A DNA stretch of 33,539 bases from Phycisphaeraceae bacterium (GCA_004213555.1 SHAP01000013.1:1-33539); one strand, 5' to 3'. Positions 1-8,034 are shown, counted from the first letter of the stretch. Notes: a model not told the origin generated them from the sequence alone. A program made the numbers and translations.

Positions 1-830
1 GCCTCAGAAACCGCGGCCGGGGTTGATTGCTCGGGGATGTCCAAGAGTTGCTTGGCCCGCTCCCGTCCTTTTTCCCACGCTCGTGGTTCCACAGGAATTT
101 TCAGAAATCCGGCGATGTACTGAACAAAATCAAAATTGTGTTCGAGCAGATCAACAGGACGTTCCCCAGATTGGTTGCGGGCGGTTTGATCCGCGCCCGC
201 TTCGATCAACAACGCCGTACATTCACCGCGACCAAAAAAGACGGCGCTGTGCAACGCGGTGTCCTTCCCTTCATTGCCGTAGCCCTGGTTGGGGTCCGCT
301 CCAGCTTCCAGAAGTTTGGCGACCGCTTGGGGTTGTCCGGTGTTGCACGCCCACCCCAGTGCGGTTTGCCGCATGAACGGGTCTTGGGCATTGACATCAG
401 GCTTCTCTGCGAGGAACCGGTCGATTTCTTCGAGATCACCAAAAGCTGCGGCCGCCCACAGGCTGTCGGATGGCTTGGGACCGTCTTCCTTTCCCCCACC
501 ATCGGAGATGACGATGGCGACCCAAGTGAGGGGGATGATGGTCAACATGCCCACGGTCAAGGGCAACAGGATGCGTTTGACGCGGTGGATCAGGAGTCCA
601 CCCAGGCCACGTCGCTTCCAGAGCATGGCGGTGAAGAAACCGCTGAGCAAAAAGAACAGCGGCATGCGGAAGCCATGGATGATGTTGAAAATTTCCATGA
701 GCGGCGGCCAGGCGTCGTCCACCGTGGGCCAAATGGGGATGCCGGTGTAGGCCAAAGCGGCATGCAGCACGATGCCCAGCAGCATGGCTCCGGCCCGGAG
801 GGCGTCCAGATCGTGGCGACGTTCGTTCAT
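1..830 (-). CDS. Acyltransferase-3 family membrane protein with inserted ankyrin repeats (3' end outside window)
   Basis: The frame starts with ATG at 830 and stays open to the window edge (276 codons). Residues 6-27 carry the pattern usual at the start of acyltransferase-3 (OpgC/OafA-like) proteins: DLDALRAG, a hydrophobic helix and a His (H23) in VLHAALAY. Further hydrophobic helices lie near 46-70 and 87-109. Instead of the next helix, residues about 123-232 form three and a half ankyrin repeats, with ALGWACNTGQ, LLEAGADPN, TALHSAVFFGR and LIEAGADQTARN visible. The missing C-terminal part should hold the remaining membrane helices. Family members transfer acyl groups to glycans at the cytoplasmic membrane; the substrate here is unknown. 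A TAGGCT hexamer lies 6 nt before the ATG and no ribosome binding site is visible, so the mRNA is probably leaderless. The gene diverges from the one starting at 853. Confidence 0.8.
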   Translation of the reverse strand, partial: MNERRHDLDALRAGAMLLGIVLHAALAYTGIPIWPTVDDAWPPLMEIFNIIHGFRMPLFFLLSGFFTAMLWKRRGLGGLLIHRVKRILLPLTVGMLTIIPLTWVAIVISDGGGKEDGPKPSDSLWAAAAFGDLEEIDRFLAEKPDVNAQDPFMRQTALGWACNTGQPQAVAKLLEAGADPNQGYGNEGKDTALHSAVFFGRGECTALLIEAGADQTARNQSGERPVDLLEHNFDFVQYIAGFLKIPVEPRAWEKGRERAKQLLDIPEQSTPAAVSE

Positions 831-836
831 TCCAGA

Positions 837-842
837 AGCCTA
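837..842 (-). promoter_or_regulatory. Putative -10 element for the acyltransferase gene (leaderless)
   Basis: TAGGCT on the minus strand ends 6 nt before the ATG at 830. It shares bases 841-842 with the plus-strand -10 of the divergent gene. No clear -35 is visible. The call rests on the same arrangement recurring at other gene starts in this window. Confidence 0.45.
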
Positions 843-846
843 CCCT
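841..846 (+). promoter_or_regulatory. Putative -10 element for the 853-1707 gene (leaderless)
   Basis: TACCCT ends 6 nt before the proposed GTG at 853, with no Shine-Dalgarno sequence between. It overlaps the -10 of the opposing gene by two bases. Confidence 0.4.
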
Positions 847-852
847 TTTGAG

Positions 853-1707
853 GTGCAAACGCGTCAGGTTCTTGTGGTGGATTGGTCGGCCAACAGCCGA
901 CCCAAACGAGGCGCGGATTCCATTTGGATTTCCGACGCTTTTGGTTGGTCCGCAAATCCATCCACCCGCACGGAAGCCATGCAATTGATCCAAGAGCGCA
1001 CTCGCGAAGGCAATTGGATCGTGGCGTTTGACTTTCCGATGGGAATTCCTTTTGGAGTGAGTAATTTTCAGGACTGGCGGCCCTTTTGGCGCACGGTTTC
1101 TTCGGGCCTTCGAGACGAGCACAACAACCAGAACAATCGATGGGAACTTGCAGCTCTTTTAAACCACCAGCACAACACGCGATTTTGGGGTGTCCCTCGG
1201 GCCCTGCCCCATCTTTCTTCCAAAAGAGAACACGAAGCGGGGGACTGGGAGTGGCGAGTGGGGGATCCCCGAGGCGCGCAGTCGGCTTGGAAGTTGCTCG
1301 GCGTGGGAAGTGTTGGTTCCCAGATGTTGACGGGGATCGCCCATCTCGAACGTTGGCGTCGACAAGACCCGGCGTCCTTTTCCGTGTGGCCCTTTGAACC
1401 TCCTGAGGCCCGGATAGTGGTGGCCGAAACATGGCCGAGTCATCCCGTCTTTGCCCTGGCTCAACAATCCGTGCGAGATACTCGGCCATCTGCAGTTCGA
1501 GATGAAGTGCAAACCCAAGCCGTCGCTTCTGTGTTGCAGAACGCCGCGGCAAGCGATGCCTTGCTGAATCTAGAACGGATTCATCAAGAGGCCATGTCCG
1601 ACTCGTTTGGCACTGGGTTGTGGCGACTTTCTTTGGAAGTGCGGGCGGAGCGGCTACCTCATATCACAACGACAGAAGGGTGGATCTTGCTCCCTCCAGA
1701 CCACTGA
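853..1707 (+). CDS. Uncharacterised protein with an N-terminal VVDWSAN motif (possible RNase H-like fold)
   Basis: About 284 residues from GTG at 853. I recognise no named family with certainty. The start (VLVVDWSANSRPKRG, then DSIWI) and the following VAFDFPMGIPFG with a conserved-looking Asp resemble uncharacterised bacterial proteins with an RNase H/DUF429-like layout, where acidic residues follow beta strands. That is an inference from pattern, and no function can be assigned. The frame is also open upstream to ATG at 772, but that would overlap the divergent gene by 59 bp and place about 27 basic residues before the conserved start. GTG at 853 fits both the alignment pattern and the TACCCT-6 nt-start layout. 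The protein is soluble with no signal peptide, and convergent to panD. Confidence 0.65.
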   Translation: MQTRQVLVVDWSANSRPKRGADSIWISDAFGWSANPSTRTEAMQLIQERTREGNWIVAFDFPMGIPFGVSNFQDWRPFWRTVSSGLRDEHNNQNNRWELAALLNHQHNTRFWGVPRALPHLSSKREHEAGDWEWRVGDPRGAQSAWKLLGVGSVGSQMLTGIAHLERWRRQDPASFSVWPFEPPEARIVVAETWPSHPVFALAQQSVRDTRPSAVRDEVQTQAVASVLQNAAASDALLNLERIHQEAMSDSFGTGLWRLSLEVRAERLPHITTTEGWILLPPDH

Positions 1708-1806
1708 GCCAACGGAGCCTGGATTCTTAGAAGTCAATTGGATGTCTGGACGTTGATTCCACTCACAGACTTGGTGCACAGAAACATTCTTGGTCAGGCG
1801 ATTTGT

Positions 1807-2202
1807 TTATCGCACGGGCTGCGGAATCAAGACATCAGGGTCGTAGTGGATCGTCTGTTCGATGTCGTTGTGCTCGTTCAAGATCAGGCAGGTGGGGTGG
1901 TGGTCGGCGTATTCGGCATCGGTCATGTGGGCCCAGTGCATGATGATGACCCGGTCCCCCGGAGCAACCAACTTGGCAGCCGCACCGTTCAAACCAATGG
2001 TGCGTGAGCCTGGTGCACCACGAAACACATATGTTTCGAACCGAGCGCCATTTTCACAATTCGCGATCAGGACCACGTCGTTGACTCGCATCCCGCAGGC
2101 GTCGAGCAAGTCGGCGTCGATCGTGATGGAGCCGATGTAATCCTCCCGGGCTTCCGTCACCCGAGCGTGATGCAGTTTGGAATGAAGAACTTTTCGAAGC
2201 AC
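1807..2202 (-). CDS. panD: Aspartate 1-decarboxylase precursor
   Basis: 131 residues, the usual length for PanD, which makes beta-alanine from L-aspartate for pantothenate and coenzyme A. The precursor self-cleaves at Gly24-Ser25, creating the N-terminal pyruvoyl cofactor of the alpha chain; the sequence shows YIGSITID with G24 and S25 at exactly those positions. Other expected residues are present: K9, R54, T57, Y58 and the LNGAAA segment. The start codon is GTG at 2202. There is no Shine-Dalgarno sequence, but TAGAAT lies 6 nt upstream, consistent with a leaderless transcript. The gene follows the groEL terminator on the same strand, so it probably has its own promoter. Confidence 0.97.
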   Translation of the reverse strand: MLRKVLHSKLHHARVTEAREDYIGSITIDADLLDACGMRVNDVVLIANCENGARFETYVFRGAPGSRTIGLNGAAAKLVAPGDRVIIMHWAHMTDAEYADHHPTCLILNEHNDIEQTIHYDPDVLIPQPVR

Positions 2203-2208
2203 GACGTC

Positions 2209-2214
2209 ATTCTA
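2209..2214 (-). promoter_or_regulatory. Putative -10 element of panD (leaderless)
   Basis: TAGAAT on the minus strand, then GACGTC, then GTG. The same hexamer at the same 6-nt distance precedes hmgA and the second groES. It sits in the U-tract region of the groEL terminator. No convincing -35 is visible. Confidence 0.5.
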
Positions 2215-2248
2215 AATCGAAAGCGGCCCCGGTCGATACCGGGGCCGC
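2212..2248 (-). terminator. Rho-independent terminator of the groE operon
   Basis: A perfect 11-bp inverted repeat (2223-2233 with 2238-2248, GC-rich, 4-nt loop) lies 27 nt past the groEL stop. On the minus strand it is followed by TTTCGATTT. A smaller 5-bp hairpin (GAATC/GATTC) lies just upstream at about 2251-2264. Confidence 0.88.
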
Positions 2249-2275
2249 AGAAGAATCAAAAGATTCGAGGTGGAT

Positions 2276-3901
2276 TTAGTAATCCATGTCCTCGGCCCCG
2301 GCCCCAGCCTTGGCTTTCTCCTTGACCTCGACGATGGCACAGTCGGTGGTCAACAGCAGGCCCGAGATGGAAGCGGCATTTTGCAAGGCCACCCGTTCCA
2401 CCTTGGTGGGCACGATCACGCCGGCTTTGACGAGATCTTCGTAAGAGCGGTTGGCCGCGTTGAAACCAAACGAGACGTCGTCGGACTCTTCCACTTTCAC
2501 GCACACCACCGAGCCGTCAAGGCCGCCGTTTTCGGCGATTTGCTTGATCGGTGCGGTCAGGGCCCGGTCGATGATGTCCACCCCGACCTTTTCGTCGCCG
2601 GTGGCTTTCTTGCGAGCGGCCGCCAAGGCTTTGCGGGCCCGAATCACGGCCACGCCACCGCCGGGAAGGATGCCTTCCTCGACCGCCGCACGGCAGGCGT
2701 GCAGGGCGTCTTCGACGCGGGCTTTCTTCTCTTTCATTTCCACTTCGGTGGCCGCGCCAACATTGATTTGGGCCACACCGCCGGCCAACTTGGCCAGACG
2801 TTCTTGGAGCTTCTCGCGGTCGTAGTCGCTGCTGGTGGCTTCAACTTGGGCTTTGATCTGCTCGATGCGACCCTGGATGTCCTTGGACTTGCCGGCCCCT
2901 TCAATGAGGGTGGTGGCGTCCTTCTCGATGCTGACCTTCTTGGCCTTGCCCAAGTCTTTGATTTCCAGCTTCTCGAGGTCAATGCCGAGCTCGTCCATGA
3001 CGGCGGTGCCGCCGGTGAGGACCGCGATGTCTTGCAGCATTTCCTTGCGTCGGTCACCAAAGCCGGGGGCTTTGACGGCGGCGACCTTCAGGACGCCACG
3101 GAGCTTGTTGACCACGAGCATGGCCAAGGCTTCGCCATCGACATCTTCAGCGACGATCAGCAGACTCTTGCCGGCTTCGGCCACCTTTCCGAGGATGGGC
3201 AGGAGGTCTTTCGCGCTGGAGATCTTCTTCTCGTGGATCAAGACGTAGCAGTCTTCCAAATCTGCAGTCATGGCCGTGGTGTCGGTGACAAAGTGGGGAC
3301 TCAAGTAGCCCTTGTCGAACTGCATGCCTTCCACGAGTTCGACTTCGGTGTCGAGGCTCTTGCCTTCTTCCACAGTGATGACGCCGTCCTTGCCCACTTT
3401 GTCCATGGCTTCGGCAATGATTTTGCCGACCTGGGCATCTTGGTTGGCGGCACAGGTGCCGACTTGGGCAATCTCCTTGGAGTCACGCACGGGCTTGCTC
3501 ATCTTGGCCAGCTCGCCGGTAATGGCGTCAACCCCGATGTCGATGCCACGCTTCACTTCGTGGGCGTGGGCACCGGCAGTGATGTTCTTGAGGCCTTCGG
3601 TGAAGATGGCTTCGGCGTAAACCGTCGCGGTGGTGGTGCCATCACCGGCATCCTTGGAGGACTTGCTGGCCACTTCTTTGACCATTTGGGCGCCCATGTT
3701 CTCGAAGGTGTCTTCGAGTTCAATTTCCTTGGCGACGGTGACACCATCTTTGGTGACGGTGGGAGCGCCAAAGGATTTTTCAAGGATCACCACGCGGCCG
3801 GAGGGGCCGAGGGTGCTCTTCACCGCTTTGGCAAGTTTTTGGACGCCACGCAGCATGCGTTCGCGGGCGTCAATGTCGTAAGCAATTTCTTTTGCGGCCA
3901 T
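2276..3901 (-). CDS. groEL: Chaperonin GroEL (Cpn60)
   Basis: 541 residues from ATG at 3901. This is the 60-kDa ring chaperonin that folds proteins with ATP and GroES in the cytoplasm. Visible signatures include [27 protein letters not shown] (D52), the nucleotide-binding [11 protein letters not shown] (D87) and [10 protein letters not shown]. An upstream in-frame ATG at 3937 adds 12 unrelated residues; the start at 3901 has AAGGA about 9 nt upstream and matches the family N-terminus. The C-terminus ends GAGAEDMDY and lacks the Gly-Gly-Met repeat tail of many group I chaperonins. It is the last gene of the receiver-groES-orf72-orf75-groEL operon and is followed by a strong terminator. Confidence 0.99.
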   Translation of the reverse strand: MAAKEIAYDIDARERMLRGVQKLAKAVKSTLGPSGRVVILEKSFGAPTVTKDGVTVAKEIELEDTFENMGAQMVKEVASKSSKDAGDGTTTATVYAEAIFTEGLKNITAGAHAHEVKRGIDIGVDAITGELAKMSKPVRDSKEIAQVGTCAANQDAQVGKIIAEAMDKVGKDGVITVEEGKSLDTEVELVEGMQFDKGYLSPHFVTDTTAMTADLEDCYVLIHEKKISSAKDLLPILGKVAEAGKSLLIVAEDVDGEALAMLVVNKLRGVLKVAAVKAPGFGDRRKEMLQDIAVLTGGTAVMDELGIDLEKLEIKDLGKAKKVSIEKDATTLIEGAGKSKDIQGRIEQIKAQVEATSSDYDREKLQERLAKLAGGVAQINVGAATEVEMKEKKARVEDALHACRAAVEEGILPGGGVAVIRARKALAAARKKATGDEKVGVDIIDRALTAPIKQIAENGGLDGSVVCVKVEESDDVSFGFNAANRSYEDLVKAGVIVPTKVERVALQNAASISGLLLTTDCAIVEVKEKAKAGAGAEDMDY

Positions 3902-3938
3902 GGTGGCTTCCTTCTGGCACACAGTGCCGTGGGGCAAA

Positions 3939-4166
3939 TCAGAGGGGACGGGCGGGGGGCCCGATTTCGACGCGGATCACTCTTCCGGCGTCGACAAGGA
4001 CCTCGCGGGTCCCGTCAGTGAGTTTCAAAATGCCGTCGTCTTCCGCAGGCACGAGCAAAGCTCGGGCCACCACACAGTCGTCGCAGCCTTCGAGGACCAG
4101 GCGAACATCGCGTGATCCGTCCAAGGCCAGCAAAGCCGATTGCAGGTGGGAAGCATGGAGTGGCAT
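3939..4166 (-). CDS. Small uncharacterised protein between groES and groEL (75 aa)
   Basis: I do not recognise a family. The 75-residue sequence looks like a genuine small folded protein: an N-terminal helix-like segment ([14 protein letters not shown]), then alternating hydrophobic beta-like strands ([42 protein letters not shown]). The last strand pair loosely resembles the end of an Sm-like barrel, but this is only a guess. It contains two close Cys residues (CDDC). It is read in the groE operon, 32 nt after the preceding small ORF and 37 nt before groEL. Its start has no clear ribosome binding site. Being on the coding strand of an operon with no other function for this 300-bp segment supports it. 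Confidence 0.6.
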   Translation of the reverse strand: MPLHASHLQSALLALDGSRDVRLVLEGCDDCVVARALLVPAEDDGILKLTDGTREVLVDAGRVIRVEIGPPARPL

Positions 4167-4198
4167 AAGTCAAAGTTGGGTTCGAAGTGGGTTCCAGA

Positions 4199-4417
4199 TC
4201 AAAGTCGGGTTTGCCACGCCATGGAGACGTGAGAAGCGTCGATGTAGATCACGTTTTGTTTGGTGGTGACACGAATGCCATGTTCAGAAATCAGCGATTC
4301 GACCTTTTCCACATTGCGGAGCTCCACCGTTTCGGATGCGCCCGTCATGTGCAAATCAAGTTCCTTGGCCGAACCGACCATTTCTTCGAGCACTTTGATG
4401 AGTGGTCCACGTTCCAT
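4199..4417 (-). CDS. Small uncharacterised protein directly downstream of groES (72 aa)
   Basis: ATG at 4417 lies two bases after the groES stop codon, the spacing of a translationally coupled gene. The 72 residues begin with an amphipathic helix (GPLIKVLEEMVGSAKE), followed by beta-like strands (LDLHMTG, ETVELRNVEKVESLISE, GIRVTTKQNVIYIDASHVSMAW). No known domain is recognised. The general layout, helix then strands ending in an ID-A-x-x-V segment, is reminiscent of the next small ORF ([10 protein letters not shown]), so the two may be distant relatives or share an Sm-like fold; this is a weak inference. A longer open frame running upstream through groES is a shadow. Role in chaperonin function is unknown. 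Confidence 0.65.
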   Translation of the reverse strand: MERGPLIKVLEEMVGSAKELDLHMTGASETVELRNVEKVESLISEHGIRVTTKQNVIYIDASHVSMAWQTRL

Positions 4418-4419
4418 GG

Positions 4420-4710
4420 TCAGCCAATCACCGCGAGGATGTCTTCCTCGGTCATGATGATGAGGTCTTCGCCATCGATTTTGATTTCGGTGCCGGCGTA
4501 AGAAGAGAAGAGCACCGCGTCGCCTTTCTTGACCGTAAAGGGCAAGTAGTCGCCGGTTTCTTTGTTCAAGATGCCGTTGCCGAGGGCCACGATCTTGCCT
4601 TCCTTGGGCTTGTCCTTTGCGGATTCGGGCAGGAAGATGCCGGAGTCGGTGCGATCCGCGGCTTCCGCACGCTTCACAATGATTTTGTCGCCGAGGGGAC
4701 GAACCTTCAT
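4420..4710 (-). CDS. groES: Co-chaperonin GroES (Cpn10)
   Basis: 96 residues, the normal length of the heptameric lid of the GroEL chamber. Recognisable parts are [14 protein letters not shown] at the start, the mobile loop around 16-32 with SGIFLPE (hydrophobic I-F-L triad that contacts GroEL), GKIVALG, GDAVLFSSYAGTEIK and the end LIIMTEEDILAVIG. AGGAGG lies 8-9 nt before the ATG. The start codon overlaps the stop of the upstream receiver-like gene (ATGA), so translation of the two is probably coupled. No CIRCE-type operator is seen upstream. Confidence 0.99.
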   Translation of the reverse strand: MKVRPLGDKIIVKRAEAADRTDSGIFLPESAKDKPKEGKIVALGNGILNKETGDYLPFTVKKGDAVLFSSYAGTEIKIDGEDLIIMTEEDILAVIG

Positions 4711-5186
4711 GGGTCAAACCTCCTGTGCCCACCCTGTGGGCGTTTGTGACCTGTCTTTTCGTTTGGAGGGGCGGACCGTTCCGTGGCCCTCCGCAAGACT
4801 TCAAGCAACCGCTCGGTGTGGAGCGGTCGATCCAAAACCGCGAACACGCCTTCCCGCAGCGCGTCCGCCAGCGTCCGACTCCGGTCCCGGGTGGTCGCCA
4901 TGGGTGGGCGAACCACGATCACCGGAGGGGGCGCCTCCCGTCGCCGAAGCAGTCGCACGAAGGCGCCGCCGGCCACGCTCCCTGGTGAATCCTCACCACG
5001 GAGAGGAATCGCCCAATCCACAACCGCCACATGGACGGTCCAAGAGTCGAGCAAAACCTCGGCCTCTTCGCCATTGGCGGCGAATCGGGTCTCAAATCCG
5101 GCCGGAGCGAGGAGCGAAGGAAGTTGCTCCAACGCTGGGGTGGCGCGGCGGGGGTCATATGAGACCATGAGGTGGCGTGTCTGCAC
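4707..5186 (-). CDS. Degenerate response-regulator receiver-like protein upstream of groES
   Basis: About 159 residues from GTG at 5186. The first 125 residues have the order of a receiver domain: strand HLMVSYDP, helix [31 protein letters not shown], strand VHVAVVDW with the likely phospho-acceptor Asp, PPVIVVRPP, and [21 protein letters not shown]. Two hallmarks are altered: the acidic pair after strand 1 is reduced to one Asp, and the invariant Lys of the KP motif is Arg (DRPL). There is no output domain, only a short basic tail. It may therefore be a non-canonical or phosphorylation-independent receiver. GTG is chosen because AAGGA lies 9 nt before it; ATG at 5168 is the alternative. The stop overlaps groES by 4 bp. 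Confidence 0.7.
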   Translation of the reverse strand: MQTRHLMVSYDPRRATPALEQLPSLLAPAGFETRFAANGEEAEVLLDSWTVHVAVVDWAIPLRGEDSPGSVAGGAFVRLLRRREAPPPVIVVRPPMATTRDRSRTLADALREGVFAVLDRPLHTERLLEVLRRATERSAPPNEKTGHKRPQGGHRRFDP

Positions 5187-5362
5187 GACGACGATTCCTT
5201 GGGCATGAGAAATGCAAGTGCCGTGCCCGGTCTTGGCCCGATTTGGAGCCATTTTTGGCTGCCGAGGGTCTAGGGGGTCTCTTTCCTCCTGCCATTCTGG
5301 CATCGGGGGGGCTTGGTCGTCACAATGGGCCCTTCAGCCCCCAGCAGGGGGGAGGAGGAACC
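5187..5362. promoter_or_regulatory. Divergent control region between the groE operon and asnS
   Basis: 176 bp with no gene. It contains two small dyads, AGCCA/TGGCT (5247-5260) and TGCCA/TGGCA (about 5290-5302), and a CCCCC/GGGGG hairpin (5338-5351) directly before the asnS Shine-Dalgarno sequence. CACAAT at 5321-5326 with CTGGCA 18 bp upstream is a weak promoter candidate for asnS. No CIRCE element or clear heat-shock promoter was seen for the groE side. Confidence 0.4.
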
Positions 5363-6769
5363 ATGCAGTGGCACTCGGTCTCAAAGATTTTTGCTGGCGC
5401 GGCAGCCGTCGGGGACACCGTGGAAATTCGAGGATGGATCCGCACCCGGCGGGACTCCAAGGCGGGGTTGTCCTTCCTGGCGGTCCACGACGGATCGTGC
5501 TTTGATGCCCTGCAGGTCGTGGCCCAAGGGGACCTCCCAAATTACGCCGAAATCCAAACCCTCACCACCGGATGTTCGGTGGTGTGCCGCGGGGTCTTGG
5601 CCGAGAGCCAAGGCAAGGGGCAGTCCATCGAAATGCAAGCGGCCGAAGTGGAAGTCGTGGGCTTTGTCGAAGATCCAGACACCTATCCGGTGGCGGCCAA
5701 ACGGCACACGTTCGAATACTTGCGGGAAGTCGCCCACCTGCGCACCCGGACCAACACGTTCGGCGCAATCACGCGGGTTCGGAACTGCTTGGCCCAGTCG
5801 GTGCACCGCTTCTTCCACGAGGACGGGTTCCAGTGGGTGCACACGCCCATCGTGACCGCAAGCGATTGCGAAGGCGCGGGCGAGATGTTCCGGGTCTCGA
5901 CGCTGGACATGATGAACCTGCCCCGCAACGAGGAAGGCGGTGTGGACTACTCCGGCGACTTCTTCGGCCGGGAAGCGTTCTTGACGGTGTCGGGTCAATT
6001 GAATGTGGAAACGCATGCCTGCGCGTTGTCCAAGGTGTACACCTTCGGCCCCACGTTCCGGGCGGAAAACTCCAACACCACCCGCCACCTCGCCGAATTC
6101 TGGATGATCGAGCCAGAGATTGCGTTTGCCGACTTGGCCGACGACGCAGACTTGGCCGAGCGGTTTTTGAAGGCCATCTTCCGAGACCTTCTCAACGAGC
6201 GTCCCGACGACATGAAGTTCTTCAACGACCGCATCGATGATGGCTGCATCGAGCGGGTGGAGAAGTTTGTCGACGCTTCGTTTGATCGCATGGACTACAC
6301 CGACGCCATCAAACACTTGGAAGCCGCGGTGGCCAAAGGCGTGAAGTTTGAGTTCCCGGTCTCGTGGGGCATGGACATGCAGTCCGAGCACGAGCGGTAC
6401 CTCACTGAGGAGCTGGTGGGTCGCCCTGTGGTGGTGATGAATTACCCCAAAGACATCAAGGCTTTTTACATGCGACTGAACGACGACGAAAAAACCGTCG
6501 CGGCCATGGATGTCCTCGCCCCCGGGATCGGCGAGATCATTGGCGGATCACAACGCGAAGAGCGGCTGGATGTCTTGGACCGCCGCATCGTGGAGTGCGG
6601 TCTCGAGATCGAGCCGTACTGGTGGTACCGCGACCTGCGGAAGTACGGCACGGTGCCCCACGCCGGATTTGGTTTGGGTTTTGAACGCACGATCTTGTAC
6701 GCGACCGGCATGGCAAACATTCGGGACGTGATTCCGTTCCCGCGGACGCCGGGTCGGGCTGATTTTTAG
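5363..6769 (+). CDS. asnS: Asparaginyl-tRNA synthetase
   Basis: 468 residues from ATG at 5363, with GGAGGAGG ending 4 nt upstream. This class IIb synthetase charges tRNA-Asn with asparagine. The N-terminal OB-fold (about 18-105, [16 protein letters not shown]) precedes the catalytic domain, where motif 2 is seen as [19 protein letters not shown] (near residue 230) and motif 3 as GFGLGFERT (near 434). EFWMIEPE and [13 protein letters not shown] are typical of AsnRS rather than AspRS. The open frame extends upstream to 5177, but that part has no family match. It converges on murD with a 4-bp overlap of the two stop regions. Confidence 0.97.
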   Translation: MQWHSVSKIFAGAAAVGDTVEIRGWIRTRRDSKAGLSFLAVHDGSCFDALQVVAQGDLPNYAEIQTLTTGCSVVCRGVLAESQGKGQSIEMQAAEVEVVGFVEDPDTYPVAAKRHTFEYLREVAHLRTRTNTFGAITRVRNCLAQSVHRFFHEDGFQWVHTPIVTASDCEGAGEMFRVSTLDMMNLPRNEEGGVDYSGDFFGREAFLTVSGQLNVETHACALSKVYTFGPTFRAENSNTTRHLAEFWMIEPEIAFADLADDADLAERFLKAIFRDLLNERPDDMKFFNDRIDDGCIERVEKFVDASFDRMDYTDAIKHLEAAVAKGVKFEFPVSWGMDMQSEHERYLTEELVGRPVVVMNYPKDIKAFYMRLNDDEKTVAAMDVLAPGIGEIIGGSQREERLDVLDRRIVECGLEIEPYWWYRDLRKYGTVPHAGFGLGFERTILYATGMANIRDVIPFPRTPGRADF

Positions 6770-8019
6770 TTTGGGTGACTTTCTGAAGGACGCTGCACAA
6801 GCGTCTTGAAAGCCTCCCCCCTTCTTTCGTAATTCTCGAACTGGTCCCAACTCGTCGCGCCAGGAGAAAGAAGAAGTTGCTCTCCAAGTGAAAGTTCCGC
6901 AGTGGCGGCGGCCACGGCAGCATCCAAGGTCATGGCGTGCATGCACGTTCCCTGAGCCCGCCTGTGCAACTCTCCTCCTATTTCTCCAATGGTATAGGTC
7001 TTGACGCACCGTCCGAAGAGATCGCACAGCGGTCCGAGGTCGGTCCCTTTGCCCTTTCCTCCCGCAATCAATCGCACCGGTCCCTTTTCCCGAACCGCGG
7101 CGATCGCCAGCGCGACCGCTTCGGTCGTGGTGGCTTTGGAGTCGTTCCAAAAGCCATTGTCAGGAAAGTGCGGGACGACCACCCGTTCCAACCGGTGGGG
7201 GAGCCCCGCGAATGAGGCCAGTCCCTTTTCGAAATCAGTTGCCGGTCGATGGGGTGCCAAAGCGGTGACGGCGGCGAGGGCGGCGGCCGCGTTGATGCGG
7301 TTGTGGTGGCCGGGCACCAGCAGTTCGCCTTCGTAAGGCGGAAGGATGCTGCCATTCAGCGCCACCTTGCCGTGGTCCAAGATGGCTTGTTTGCATCGCG
7401 CGTAGTGCGCCATGTCGCCATGCCAATCCAAATGGTTGGGGGCCAAGTTGGTGCGCAGCGCGACGCTGAAGGTTGGCCGGGGGGCCTTCGGCGCTTCGTA
7501 CAGCCACCACGCCATCGCGCTCGACAGTTCCACCACCAACGTGTGTTCCTTTGGGGTTCCGATCAAGGACTCGCCCAGGTTGCCGCCTCGTTTGGACGGC
7601 AGGCCGGCCGCGACCAACGCGGCGTGGGCCATGGCGGTGGTGGTGCTTTTGCCCGCGCTGCCGGTGATCGCGATGGTCTTGCGATCATTGAGTTGGCCCA
7701 GCGTACGTGCGATTTCGGTGGTGACGGTGGCGCCGGAATCCCATGCGGTCTGGAGGTAGGGGTTGTTCCAAGGTTGGGGGACGGCGGGATTGGCGATGAC
7801 CAGCTCGGCTTGGGCAAAATCTTCTTGATCGTGGCCCCCAAGTCGAAAGCTCACCAGGGCACCGAAGGTCTCTCGGAGCTTGGTCACGGACGTTTGCAAG
7901 GCCGCTTCTTCGGCCAAGTCGGTGACCAGCACCCGCCGGCCTTCGGTCAGCAAACTTTCCGCGGCCGCCATGCCGCCGCCGAAGCGGCCCAGTCCCATTA
8001 CCAGTGCATCCACTGCCAT
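6766..8019 (-). CDS. murD: UDP-N-acetylmuramoylalanine-D-glutamate ligase
   Basis: 417 residues. MurD adds D-glutamate to UDP-MurNAc-L-Ala in the cytoplasmic steps of peptidoglycan synthesis. Three Mur ligase domains can be followed: a Rossmann-like N-terminus ([12 protein letters not shown]), the ATP-binding centre with [13 protein letters not shown] (120-130), VVELSS and [14 protein letters not shown], and a C-terminal domain with [27 protein letters not shown] and [12 protein letters not shown]. The P-loop reads GSAGKST where most MurD proteins have GTNGKST. The gene stands alone, outside a division/cell-wall cluster, and supports a peptidoglycan-making cell. Start ATG at 8019 has TAGGCT 9 nt upstream and no Shine-Dalgarno sequence. 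Confidence 0.95.
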   Translation of the reverse strand: MAVDALVMGLGRFGGGMAAAESLLTEGRRVLVTDLAEEAALQTSVTKLRETFGALVSFRLGGHDQEDFAQAELVIANPAVPQPWNNPYLQTAWDSGATVTTEIARTLGQLNDRKTIAITGSAGKSTTTAMAHAALVAAGLPSKRGGNLGESLIGTPKEHTLVVELSSAMAWWLYEAPKAPRPTFSVALRTNLAPNHLDWHGDMAHYARCKQAILDHGKVALNGSILPPYEGELLVPGHHNRINAAAALAAVTALAPHRPATDFEKGLASFAGLPHRLERVVVPHFPDNGFWNDSKATTTEAVALAIAAVREKGPVRLIAGGKGKGTDLGPLCDLFGRCVKTYTIGEIGGELHRRAQGTCMHAMTLDAAVAAATAELSLGEQLLLSPGATSWDQFENYERRGEAFKTLVQRPSESHPN

Positions 8020-8028
8020 ACGTTCGTC

Positions 8029-8034
8029 AGCCTA
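8029..8034 (-). promoter_or_regulatory. Putative -10 element of murD (near-leaderless)
   Basis: TAGGCT on the minus strand, 9 nt before the murD ATG. It overlaps by two bases the -10 candidate TAAACT (8033-8038) of the divergent gene. Confidence 0.4.

Noticed and set aside
27-851. 274-codon plus-strand frame at the left edge
   Set aside because: It is the complement of the acyltransferase/ankyrin gene, whose protein motifs are clear.
2270-4021. 583-codon open frame on the plus strand opposite groEL
   Set aside because: It is antisense to an unambiguous groEL. The high GC at third codon positions keeps the opposite frame open, and the translation is His/Gly/Phe-rich without family likeness.
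4199-4804. 201-codon minus-strand frame through groES
   Set aside because: Only its last 72 codons, after the groES stop, look like protein. The upstream part is groES read in another frame.
5187-5362. CIRCE operator or heat-shock promoter for the groE operon
   Set aside because: I searched for the CIRCE inverted repeat (TTAGCACTC, 9 nt, GAGTGCTAA) and a heat-shock promoter pattern. Neither is present; only short unrelated dyads occur.
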